Origin: Hyphomonas sp.
Lineage (GTDB): Bacteria > Pseudomonadota > Alphaproteobacteria > Caulobacterales > Hyphomonadaceae
Length of the DNA stretch: 6,203 nt
NCBI GenBank assembly: GCA_029287305.1
Contig: JARFRJ010000167.1
Span: 1-6,203 of the forward strand
Direction: 5' to 3'
Shown: positions 1 to 6,018 of the stretch, in pieces
Layout of the letters: every line of letters begins with the position of its first letter
How positions within the stretch are numbered: position 1 is the first letter of the stretch
Made by a program: the position numbers and the translations under genes
Notes under the pieces: model-generated
Databases searched by the model: none
Told to the model about the DNA's origin: nothing
Seen by the model: the letters and a program-made list of their open reading frames with translations, nothing else

Positions 1-43
1 CTCCCAATCCCGCCTAAAGCTTGAATGATAGCGTCCCACATTG

Positions 44-76
44 AAAGCCCGGTTCATGCCCTTGAACCGGGCTTTT
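44..76 (+). terminator. Rho-independent terminator of an unseen upstream gene
   Basis: A perfect 13-bp inverted repeat (44-56 with 63-75) encloses a 6-base loop. The stem is GC-rich in the middle, and its downstream arm runs into TTTT followed by a T-rich stretch (GATTTATTT). This is the usual form of an intrinsic terminator reading on the plus strand. There is no matching T-tract for minus-strand reading, so it is probably one-directional. It should end a gene lying left of the window. All three plus frames stop within the first 28 bases, so the exact coding end of that gene cannot be chosen. It also separates that gene from rluA. Confidence 0.8.
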
Positions 77-132
77 GATTTATTTGCACACGGTTTATGA
101 TCAGGGTCTGTTTTTATGGATTGCCAGCATGA

Positions 133-849
133 ATGAAGAGTATGCCAATATATCTTGCTTCCAGCTATCTATCCTGTTCCAACACAATAGTTTTAAAAAG
201 GAGCGCTCCTATAATAGGCCCATCAGATCCTCTCAGCATACAGTATCAGGATGAGGCGCTCGTGATCTTGAATAAACCGTCTGGGCTTTTGTCTGTGCCA
301 GGACGCGGACCAGACAAGGCCGATTGTCTGATCAGCCGGGCCAAAGATATTTTCCCAACGGCTCTGACCGTACATCGCCTTGATATGGAAACCTCAGGCC
401 TGATTATCCTAGCGCTGAATAAGGATATGCAACGCGCCATGTCCCGCCTGTTTGAGCAACGTAAAATCTCTAAGACCTATATTGCACGCGTATTTGGAAA
501 TCCTTCGCAAGAAAGCGGACGAATTGACCTGCCTGTTATCACCGACTGGCCGAACAGGCCGAAACAAATTGTCGATCATGATCGGGGTAAAGCGGCTCAA
601 ACCGAGTGGCAAACCATCACCCATGAGGGGAATATCACACGCCTGCATCTTACCCCTATAACGGGGCGAACACATCAATTGCGCCTGCATATGGAGGCCA
701 TGGGGCACCCGATATTGGGCGACAGTCTCTATGGCACGCCGCAAAGCCGAGCCGCCGCCCCGCGCTTGCAATTGCATGCCACCACGCTTAGCTTTCAACA
801 TCCAGTCAGCAGCAAGACCTGCACGCTTTCCTGCAAGCCGCCTTTTTGA
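133..849 (+). CDS. rluA: RluA-family pseudouridine synthase (23S rRNA / tRNA)
   Basis: This enzyme isomerises uridine to pseudouridine in RNA. In E. coli, RluA modifies 23S rRNA U746 and U32 of several tRNAs; it is cytoplasmic and needs no cofactor. The 238-residue product carries the family motifs in order: NKPSGLLSVPGR (47-58), the catalytic HRLDMETSG with Asp84 (81-89), DLPVITDWPNRPKQ (132-145), ITGRTHQLRLHM (176-187) and GHPILGD (191-197). The DWPNRPKQ block and the overall length match RluA itself better than the longer RluC/RluD proteins, and no S4 domain is present. The N-terminus is uncertain. Residues 1-32 have no recognisable family similarity, neither ATG 133 nor ATG 142 has a good ribosome binding site, and no in-frame ATG, GTG or TTG lies between 142 and the conserved domain. 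The methyltransferase gene starts 36 bases downstream, so co-transcription is possible. The exact RNA target is inferred from homology. Confidence 0.9.
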   Translation: MKSMPIYLASSYLSCSNTIVLKRSAPIIGPSDPLSIQYQDEALVILNKPSGLLSVPGRGPDKADCLISRAKDIFPTALTVHRLDMETSGLIILALNKDMQRAMSRLFEQRKISKTYIARVFGNPSQESGRIDLPVITDWPNRPKQIVDHDRGKAAQTEWQTITHEGNITRLHLTPITGRTHQLRLHMEAMGHPILGDSLYGTPQSRAAAPRLQLHATTLSFQHPVSSKTCTLSCKPPF

Positions 850-885
850 GTCGACATTTTACGAAAAAATGCCAAATTACACCTT

Positions 886-1956
886 ATGAAGACATATGAT
901 CAGGCACAGACTTATCTTGGACGCGCGCAATATGCCCTTGCACAAGGGGTAAGGTCGGCCTGGTATCAGGCGCATCTGATCATGGCACGGCGACGGTCCA
1001 GCCCGCTGACCCGCCCGGGTGACCCCCCTTATATCTCCCGAACGGCGCCTTTGGACAAAAAGGCTCTACGCCGCGCCTTTCTGGATGTGTTTCGTCAAGA
1101 TCGCGCCAATATTGAGGAAGGGCTTTATCCGGCTCCGCAAGACTTCCGCTTTGAGAATATAAAGCAGGTATTGGACCTCTCCCAAGCTTTTCTGGAAGAT
1201 GCCAAATCCGTCGACCAGCGCCGCACGGCCCGCGCTGGCATGGAAATACGCCATGAGAAACCCGATCTGGTGGAAAAATACCCGGCCTATTACCGTCAAA
1301 ACTTCCATTATCAAACAGATGGCTGGCTGTCGGATGAAAGTGCGCGGCTTTACGATACGCAGGTTGAAACTCTTTTTTCCGGCGCAGCTGACGCTATGCG
1401 CCGGGCAGCTTTGGCTGAAATTGCACGTGTCCTGAGGGGCCGCGATCAACGCGCTCAACACTATCTTGATTTGGCCTGCGGTACGGGGCGTTTTCTGTCT
1501 CACGTCATGACCGGTTTTCCAAAATTGCAGGCCGCTGGGCTCGACCTCTCTCCCCATTATGCCAAGGCGGCTCGCAAGGCGACGCAAAATTGGCCGCATG
1601 TCAACATTGCAGAAGGCGCAGGCGAAGATATACCCTTTTGCGATCACCAATTTGATTTGTTAAGCGCGATTTATCTTTTCCATGAAATCCCACCCAAATT
1701 GCGTTCGCAGATTTTCCGCGAGATTGCGCGGGTTCTAAAACCTGAGGGCATTTTCATCTTTGCAGACAGTCTGCAATATGGAGATGTGCCGGGCCTTGAT
1801 GCGGTTCTTGAAGTCTTCCCGGAAGGCTTTCATGAACCCTATTACAAGACTTATCTAAATGCCGATCTTGGTAAGGAAATAGAAGCGGCTGGCTTTGCTC
1901 TAGTTAAAACAAATTATGCGTTTTTAACCAAGATACAAGTCTGGCGCAAACATTAG
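886..1956 (+). CDS. Class I SAM-dependent methyltransferase, uncharacterised family
   Basis: The 356-residue protein has a Rossmann-type methyltransferase domain in its second half. Motif I is LDLACGTGRF (194-203). The acidic residue ending strand 2 is probably Asp220 (GLDLS). FDLLSAIYLFHEIP (256-269) is the motif IV region, and VLKPEGIFIFADS (283-295) is the post-motif strand, resembling UbiE/COQ5-type enzymes. Ahead of it is a roughly 190-residue region with a conserved-looking block, YYRQNFHYQTDGWLSDESA (135-153). From memory, similar blocks occur in methyltransferases of cyanobacteria and plant plastids, so this seems a distinct widespread family rather than a plain UbiE. The substrate is unknown. 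No signal peptide or membrane span is evident. ATG 886 has no clear Shine-Dalgarno and overlaps the stop of a six-codon reading frame at 869-889. The stop lies 10 bases before the membrane hydroxylase gene, which suggests a shared transcript and perhaps a shared substrate. Methyltransferase identity is firm; the role is open. Confidence 0.88.
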   Translation: MKTYDQAQTYLGRAQYALAQGVRSAWYQAHLIMARRRSSPLTRPGDPPYISRTAPLDKKALRRAFLDVFRQDRANIEEGLYPAPQDFRFENIKQVLDLSQAFLEDAKSVDQRRTARAGMEIRHEKPDLVEKYPAYYRQNFHYQTDGWLSDESARLYDTQVETLFSGAADAMRRAALAEIARVLRGRDQRAQHYLDLACGTGRFLSHVMTGFPKLQAAGLDLSPHYAKAARKATQNWPHVNIAEGAGEDIPFCDHQFDLLSAIYLFHEIPPKLRSQIFREIARVLKPEGIFIFADSLQYGDVPGLDAVLEVFPEGFHEPYYKTYLNADLGKEIEAAGFALVKTNYAFLTKIQVWRKH

Positions 1957-1966
1957 AGAAACGCCC

Positions 1967-2794
1967 ATGAAAATTGAAATGCTCATAATTATTGGGATTT
2001 TTATCGGGTTTATCCTGCTGGAAATCATCTATACAAATTTCTTCCGCAAAAAGAACCAGACACTGTCTGATATTATTGTTGAAATTGTCAGCACAGGCAC
2101 CCTGATTGGTCTGATACAACCGATTATTCTGGTCACCAGTTTCAGCCTGTGCGCCTTTCTGATCCCTGATGCGCAAGACCTATTGGAAAATTGGTCCGCT
2201 TGGGCCGTATTTGGGCTGTTTTTGATCTTTGATGATATGACCCAGTATTGGTGGCATCGCACCTCTCATCGCGTACCTTGGCTGTATAATTTGCACAGAG
2301 CCCATCATAATGCCGAATATCTCTCTATTCGCGTGGTCTATCGAAATAATCTGTTTTACTATTTCATGATGCCCGGCCTGTGGCTGTCTGGCGCGCTGAT
2401 CTATATGGGCGGCGGCGCGGTGTATGCGGTTTATATTGCCCTCAAAATGGCGATCATTTTCGGGGCACATTGCGATGTGCGCTGGGATGAGCCCTTATAT
2501 AAAATCAAATGGCTGTCACCGCTTATGTGGATCGTGGAACGCACGATCTCCACCCCGGCCACCCATAGCGCCCATCATGGTAAATATGCGAGCGATCTGG
2601 CCACACATTATAAAGGCAATTACGGAAATCTTCTCTTCTTCTGGGATGTATTGTTTGGAACTGCGCACATCACGCGTGAATACCCCAAGGATTTGGGGGT
2701 GGAAAATCTGCCGCCTATATCCACACGCGCACAATTATTGTGGCCTATATTTCGTTCAGAACAGAAACAAAAGGTGCCAAGCGCGGCTGAATAA
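1967..2794 (+). CDS. Fatty acid hydroxylase / sterol desaturase superfamily membrane protein
   Basis: This 275-residue integral membrane protein has the three histidine clusters of the superfamily: HRTSH (97-101, HX3H), HRAHH (110-114, HX2HH) and HSAHH (200-204, HX2HH). In known members these bind a di-iron centre that uses O2 to hydroxylate or desaturate a lipid-like substrate. Hydrophobic spans are visible at about 5-22, 45-66, 78-92, 130-148 and 150-167, with the histidine clusters facing the cytoplasm by family precedent. Asp89-Asp90 just before the first cluster and an extra His168 (GAHCD) may assist. The length is normal for bacterial members. The substrate cannot be read from sequence: sterol, hopanoid, carotenoid, fatty acyl and aminolipid hydroxylases all share these motifs. 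The gene starts 10 bases after the methyltransferase stop with only a weak GAGAAA upstream, consistent with translation coupled to that gene. It converges on aroC with 10 bases between the two stop codons. Confidence 0.9.
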   Translation: MKIEMLIIIGIFIGFILLEIIYTNFFRKKNQTLSDIIVEIVSTGTLIGLIQPIILVTSFSLCAFLIPDAQDLLENWSAWAVFGLFLIFDDMTQYWWHRTSHRVPWLYNLHRAHHNAEYLSIRVVYRNNLFYYFMMPGLWLSGALIYMGGGAVYAVYIALKMAIIFGAHCDVRWDEPLYKIKWLSPLMWIVERTISTPATHSAHHGKYASDLATHYKGNYGNLLFFWDVLFGTAHITREYPKDLGVENLPPISTRAQLLWPIFRSEQKQKVPSAAE

Positions 2795-2804
2795 ATCAGC
2801 TTCC

Positions 2805-3890
2805 CTAACCCATTTGCCCCTGATGGCGTAGTTTGGCATCCGCCAGAACACAAGCCATCATAGCCTCCGCAACAGGGACCGCGCGTATACCGACACATGG
2901 GTCATGGCGCCCTTTTGTGCGCACTTCAACCTCTTCTCCATCGCGGGTTACAGACTTCACAGGGGTTAGTATAGATGAGGTTGGTTTGACCACGAGCCTT
3001 GCCAGAAGAGCTTGTCCCGTGGAGATGCCCCCGGCCACACCGCCATTATTATTGGACAGAAATTGCGGGGCTTCAGCCCCCTTGCGCATTTGATCGGCAT
3101 TTTCCTCACCAGACAGCCGCGCCGCTTCAAAGCCTGCGCCAATCTCAACCCCTTTGACCGCATTGATCGACATCAGCGCGGCGGCAAGCTCAGCATCGAG
3201 CTTGCCATAGACAGGGGCGCCCCAGCCGGCTGGTACATTTATCGCTTCAACCTCTATAATCGCGCCAGCAGACGAGCCCGCTTTGCGCGCCTCATCCAAA
3301 AAGCTTTCCCAGACCGGCACAATCTCAGCATCGGCGGCAAAAAATGGGTTGCAGGCTGTCTCATCCCAATCACGGCGTAAAGAGGCCTTATGGTTGCCAA
3401 TCTGGATCGTGGCTGCTCTGATCAGGATATGCGGCCCCAAAACCTGACGGGCGACCGCCCCGGCGGCGACCCGCATCGCCGTCTCACGGGCAGAAGAGCG
3501 CCCGCCGCCGCGATAATCACGCAAGCCATATTTGGCATCATAGGTTTGATCGGCATGACCTGGGCGATAGCGATCGCGTATTTCAGAATAGTCCTTGGAG
3601 CGTTGATCAACATTTTCAATCATCAGGGAAATCGGCGTGCCAGTTGTGCGCGGCCCGTCCGTGCGGTCATCTTCAAATACGCCAGAGAGGATTTTGACCT
3701 GATCCGGCTCACGTCTTTGGGTGACAAATCTGGAGGTTCCCGGACGGCGCCGATCAAGATCACGCTGTATCATCTCTGGCGTAAGAGTCAGGCCCGGCGG
3801 GCACCCATCAATCACGCAGCCAATGGCCGGCCCATGACTTTCTCCCCAAGTGGTGACGCGAAATAAATGCCCGAATGTATTATGAGACAT
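2805..3890 (-). CDS. aroC: Chorismate synthase
   Basis: AroC catalyses the last step of the shikimate pathway, converting 5-enolpyruvylshikimate-3-phosphate to chorismate by anti-1,4 elimination of phosphate. It needs reduced FMN and works as a cytoplasmic tetramer. The 361-residue product is full length and near-identical to known AroC in its signatures: [18 protein letters not shown] (16-33) with His19, [11 protein letters not shown] (44-54), [16 protein letters not shown] (58-73), RPGHADQTY (109-117) with the second catalytic His112, [19 protein letters not shown] (126-144), and [18 protein letters not shown] (327-344). A few extra residues at about 74-81 compared with the E. coli protein are, from memory, common in alphaproteobacteria. 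The start is secure because the conserved N-terminus begins within a few residues of ATG 3890, although no strong Shine-Dalgarno precedes it. The aldo/keto reductase lies 48 bases upstream on the same strand, so aroC is probably read at least partly from that gene's promoter. I see no convincing sigma70 promoter in the gap. Confidence 0.98.
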   Translation of the reverse strand: MSHNTFGHLFRVTTWGESHGPAIGCVIDGCPPGLTLTPEMIQRDLDRRRPGTSRFVTQRREPDQVKILSGVFEDDRTDGPRTTGTPISLMIENVDQRSKDYSEIRDRYRPGHADQTYDAKYGLRDYRGGGRSSARETAMRVAAGAVARQVLGPHILIRAATIQIGNHKASLRRDWDETACNPFFAADAEIVPVWESFLDEARKAGSSAGAIIEVEAINVPAGWGAPVYGKLDAELAAALMSINAVKGVEIGAGFEAARLSGEENADQMRKGAEAPQFLSNNNGGVAGGISTGQALLARLVVKPTSSILTPVKSVTRDGEEVEVRTKGRHDPCVGIRAVPVAEAMMACVLADAKLRHQGQMG

Positions 3891-3923
3891 ATGTGAAAGC
3901 CTATATTGCTATGTATAGTTCAA

Positions 3924-3937
3924 GGACAGAAATGTCC
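3924..3937 (-). other. Small hairpin between the reductase and aroC
   Basis: GGACA (3924-3928) and TGTCC (3933-3937) form a 5-bp inverted repeat around four bases, starting one base after the reductase stop codon on the minus strand. There is no T-tract after it, so it is not an intrinsic terminator. It could stabilise the 3' end of the reductase message or be chance. A second short inverted repeat, CTATA/TATAG (3901-3905 and 3914-3918), lies closer to the aroC start. Confidence 0.3.
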
Positions 3938-3938
3938 G

Positions 3939-4877
3939 CTAAGTCGAGGCTAAAGCTGCCAGCCTGTCATAGATGCGCGCATCTAAAGGCAAGTTTTGGG
4001 CAACATCAAGGTTTTCCTGCAAATGCGCCAGCCGGGTTGTATTTATCATCGCCATATCAATATCGGCTTGAGAGAGCGTAAAGGCGAGCATGGCCGCTGG
4101 CGCGGATAAATCCTGAAATGAGGCAAGGAGATCATGGGGTCGGCTTTGCGCCTTGATTAAGTCACCGCGTTTGCGAGCTAAAGCCCGGGCGATATACCAA
4201 ATATCGGCAAAAGATTTAGGGCGATAAAACCCTTTGCGATACAAGGCCTGTCCCATGGACGCGATCGCAACGACTTTCTTTTTACAGGTCTTTGCTAGGC
4301 GAAAACATTCTGCATGGCCTTGTGAAAAAGCATTAAAGGCCCCCATAATGACATCAATATGCGGCTGTTTAGCGGCAAAAAGTAGTGGCCCGCCCTGGCC
4401 GCACACGCCAATCGCGCCAATCTTCCCTTCTTGTTTAAGCTGGCATAAGACCTCAGAAGTAGATTTGATCTGCCCTTTGTTTGGTCCATGCAAATAAAGA
4501 ATATCAATCCTGTCCCGGTTAAGGCGGTTTAAACTGGCCATAACATCGGCGCGTATTGTCTTGGGGCTAAAATCCTTCAAGGGCGCGCGTCCAGGGCGAT
4601 AAATCGTACCGGTTTTGGAACTGATGGTCAGCGGATAACCCTGATGAGCTTTCAAGGCCTGCCCCAAACGCCGTTCGGCTTCCCCGCCAGCATAGAACCC
4701 GGCTGTGTCAAAATGTGTTATACCGCGCTCCAGCGCATAGGCGATCAGGTGCTCTGCCTTTCTGGCAGAAAACCAGCGCTTACCCCAGACCCCGCTAGCT
4801 CCAAAGCCCAGACGGGAAGGCGTCAATTTATCACAAGAGGTCAAATCGGTCTCTTTATCCCTTTGCTTAACATCCAA
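3939..4877 (-). CDS. Aldo/keto reductase family oxidoreductase
   Basis: This is a 312-residue TIM-barrel oxidoreductase that interconverts carbonyls and alcohols with NAD(P)H. The catalytic tetrad is visible: Asp57 (HFDTAGFYAGGEAE, 55-68), Tyr62, Lys88 (ISSKTG, 85-90) and His130 (LYLHGP, 127-132). LGFGASGVWG (23-32) is the usual first barrel strand, and INTTRLAHLQENL (278-290) matches the C-terminal cofactor-binding region. The pattern resembles aldose/L-fucose dehydrogenase-type members, but the substrate is not determined. ATG 4877 has no clear ribosome site. The conserved barrel begins near residue 20, so in-frame TTG codons at residues 12 and 18 are possible alternative starts. The gene sits upstream of aroC on the same strand and diverges from pdxH across only 18 bases, so their promoters must overlap each other or the neighbouring coding sequence. 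This position makes a role with B6 vitamers, such as pyridoxal reduction or oxidation, worth considering. That is inference only. Confidence 0.9.
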   Translation of the reverse strand: MDVKQRDKETDLTSCDKLTPSRLGFGASGVWGKRWFSARKAEHLIAYALERGITHFDTAGFYAGGEAERRLGQALKAHQGYPLTISSKTGTIYRPGRAPLKDFSPKTIRADVMASLNRLNRDRIDILYLHGPNKGQIKSTSEVLCQLKQEGKIGAIGVCGQGGPLLFAAKQPHIDVIMGAFNAFSQGHAECFRLAKTCKKKVVAIASMGQALYRKGFYRPKSFADIWYIARALARKRGDLIKAQSRPHDLLASFQDLSAPAAMLAFTLSQADIDMAMINTTRLAHLQENLDVAQNLPLDARIYDRLAALAST

Positions 4878-4883
4878 ACCGTC

Positions 4884-4889
4884 TATAAA
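4884..4889 (+). promoter_or_regulatory. Candidate -10 element for pdxH, implying a leaderless mRNA
   Basis: TATAAA lies six bases before the pdxH ATG at 4896, so transcription would begin at or within a base or so of the start codon. No Shine-Dalgarno exists in the 18-base gap, which fits a leaderless message. The only -35-like hexamer is TTGCTT at 4863-4868, with a short 15-base spacer inside the start of the divergent reductase gene. The -10 match is good and the -35 is weak. Confidence 0.4.
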
Positions 4890-4895
4890 TCATTC

Positions 4896-5555
4896 ATGGC
4901 AAATAGAAACATAATTCCAGATACACCCAGCACGGAAAGCTATGTCAATGAGGCGGCGCGTGGGGGCATACCGGACATAGATGAACCGTTCGGCCTGCTT
5001 AAAGACTGGCTGGCCGAAGCTCGGCAGAGCGAAATTAATGACTCCAATGCCATGGCGCTCGCCACGGTAGATGAAACCGGCCTACCGGATGTGCGCATGG
5101 TCCTTTTAAAGGATTTAAGCCCGGACGGCTTAACATTTTATACGCATGAAACCAGCGCCAAGGGTCAACAATTAAAGCACCAGCCCAAAGCCGCTTTACT
5201 GTTTCATTGGAAATCCCTGCGCCGTCAAATCCGCATACGCGGACAAGTCATACAGGTTCCTGATTCTGATGCCGATGCCTATTTTGCCAGTCGGGCCCGG
5301 CAAAGCCGCTTGGGGGCCTGGGCCAGTGATCAGTCGCAACCCTTACCAAACCGCACTGAATTGAAACGCAAACTAGAAGACGCAGAGGAAAAATTCGGTC
5401 CGGATGGCGATATCCCCCGCCCGAAAGCCTGGCGCGGCTTTAAATGTGTGCCACAACAGATTGAGTTTTGGCAGGATCAGCCCTTTCGCCTGCATGATCG
5501 GCTTGTATTGACACGAGATGGATCAAGCTGGTCCCAAACCAGATTATATCCTTGA
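4896..5555 (+). CDS. pdxH: Pyridoxine/pyridoxamine 5'-phosphate oxidase
   Basis: PdxH oxidises pyridoxine 5'-phosphate or pyridoxamine 5'-phosphate to pyridoxal 5'-phosphate using FMN and O2, the last step of PLP synthesis and salvage. It is a cytoplasmic homodimer. The 219-residue product matches the usual length (E. coli 218). FMN-contacting segments are RMVLLK (67-72), FYTHETSAKG (81-90) and RRQIRIRG (109-116). SRARQSRLGAWASDQSQ (132-148) matches the conserved SR..S..GAW..QS block. The C-terminal signature QIEFWQ (188-193) and RLHDR (198-202), with the substrate-binding Arg and His, is intact. The start at 4896 is chosen because it gives the family length. The frame stays open upstream to 4644, but that stretch is antisense to the reductase and has no family similarity. 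The gene diverges from the reductase and is followed 28 bases later by the DUF4345-like gene, probably in one transcript. Confidence 0.97.
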   Translation: MANRNIIPDTPSTESYVNEAARGGIPDIDEPFGLLKDWLAEARQSEINDSNAMALATVDETGLPDVRMVLLKDLSPDGLTFYTHETSAKGQQLKHQPKAALLFHWKSLRRQIRIRGQVIQVPDSDADAYFASRARQSRLGAWASDQSQPLPNRTELKRKLEDAEEKFGPDGDIPRPKAWRGFKCVPQQIEFWQDQPFRLHDRLVLTRDGSSWSQTRLYP

Positions 5556-5570
5556 TCAGAAGTGTCCTTA

Positions 5571-5577
5571 AAGGAGG
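5571..5577 (+). promoter_or_regulatory. Strong Shine-Dalgarno for the DUF4345-like gene
   Basis: AAGGAGG lies six bases before ATG 5584. It is by far the best ribosome site in the window and fixes the start of the downstream membrane protein. Most other starts here have weak sites or none, so this gene can be translated independently of pdxH. Confidence 0.85.
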
Positions 5578-5583
5578 CAAAAT

Positions 5584-6018
5584 ATGAAACTCGGATTACA
5601 GTTAACCCTCGCCTTTTTCTCGCTCATCCCGCTTTATTTTGCCTTTATCGGGGTCAGTCAGGGCACGATGCAATTTACACAGACCGCCCCATCTGCCCTT
5701 GATAATCAATATCGCTATTTATCAGCCTATTATCTTAGCTTAACTTTTTTCCTCTGGTGGATTATTCCCCATATTGAAAGACATGCGACCCCTGTGAGGA
5801 TTATTGCCTGTGTCGTCTTTCTTGGGGGGCTTGCCCGTTTCTACTCCATTCTTGACACCGGCGTCGGCGAGCCGATCCAAATTGGCGGCATGCTGGTTGA
5901 ACTTGCTGCGATTATGCTGATCCCTTGGCATATGAAGCTGAAAAAGACACCTAAAGCGTCAAAACCAGCTGACATACCTTCCCAAACCCAAACGCATACG
6001 CCCGCCTCGAAGGATTAG
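5584..6018 (+). CDS. Small four-helix membrane protein, DUF4345-like
   Basis: The 144-residue protein has four hydrophobic spans at about 5-25, 46-63, 72-92 and 98-116, then a hydrophilic tail rich in Lys, Pro, Thr and Gln (119-144). The pattern DNQYRYLSAYYLSL (40-53), IPHIERH (61-67) and VFLGGLARFYSIL (78-90) recalls the DUF4345 family of small bacterial inner-membrane proteins. This is from memory, and no function is known. The start is secure thanks to AAGGAGG six bases upstream. It follows pdxH by 28 bases on the same strand, so co-transcription is likely, but a functional link to PLP synthesis is not shown. Its TAG stop (6016-6018) overlaps the TAA stop (6015-6017) of the convergent gene on the minus strand. 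No signal peptidase site is obvious and the first span is probably retained. Confidence 0.8.
   Translation: MKLGLQLTLAFFSLIPLYFAFIGVSQGTMQFTQTAPSALDNQYRYLSAYYLSLTFFLWWIIPHIERHATPVRIIACVVFLGGLARFYSILDTGVGEPIQIGGMLVELAAIMLIPWHMKLKKTPKASKPADIPSQTQTHTPASKD

Noticed and set aside
44..75. tRNA T-arm or a repeat-family hairpin
   Set aside because: The GGTTCA...TGAACC core resembles a T-arm, but the 13-bp perfect stem with a T-rich tail and no acceptor or anticodon arm fits a terminator instead.
84..112. Possible sigma70 promoter for rluA (TTGCAC at 84-89, or TATGAT at 96-101)
   Set aside because: No pairing gives both a good -10 and -35 at normal spacing, so it was not listed as a feature.
129..254. 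41-codon frame overlapping the start of rluA in another frame
   Set aside because: No ribosome site, no recognisable features, and it ends inside the conserved RluA region; probably chance.
1066..1650. 194-codon open frame on the minus strand
   Set aside because: It lies wholly antisense to the methyltransferase, has no recognisable motif, and the plus-strand protein has clear SAM-binding motifs across the same bases.
3390..3866. 158-codon open frame on the plus strand, and the similar one at 3012-3380
   Set aside because: Both are antisense to aroC, whose conserved motifs cover these bases. The translations show only mirror-frame composition.
3891..3938. Separate aroC promoter in the reductase-aroC gap
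   Set aside because: On the minus strand TTGAAC and TATA-like hexamers are present, but their spacing (12 bases or less) is too short for a normal promoter.
4644..4895. 84-residue upstream extension of pdxH
   Set aside because: It is antisense to the reductase N-terminus and absent from PdxH proteins; starting at 4896 gives the normal family length.
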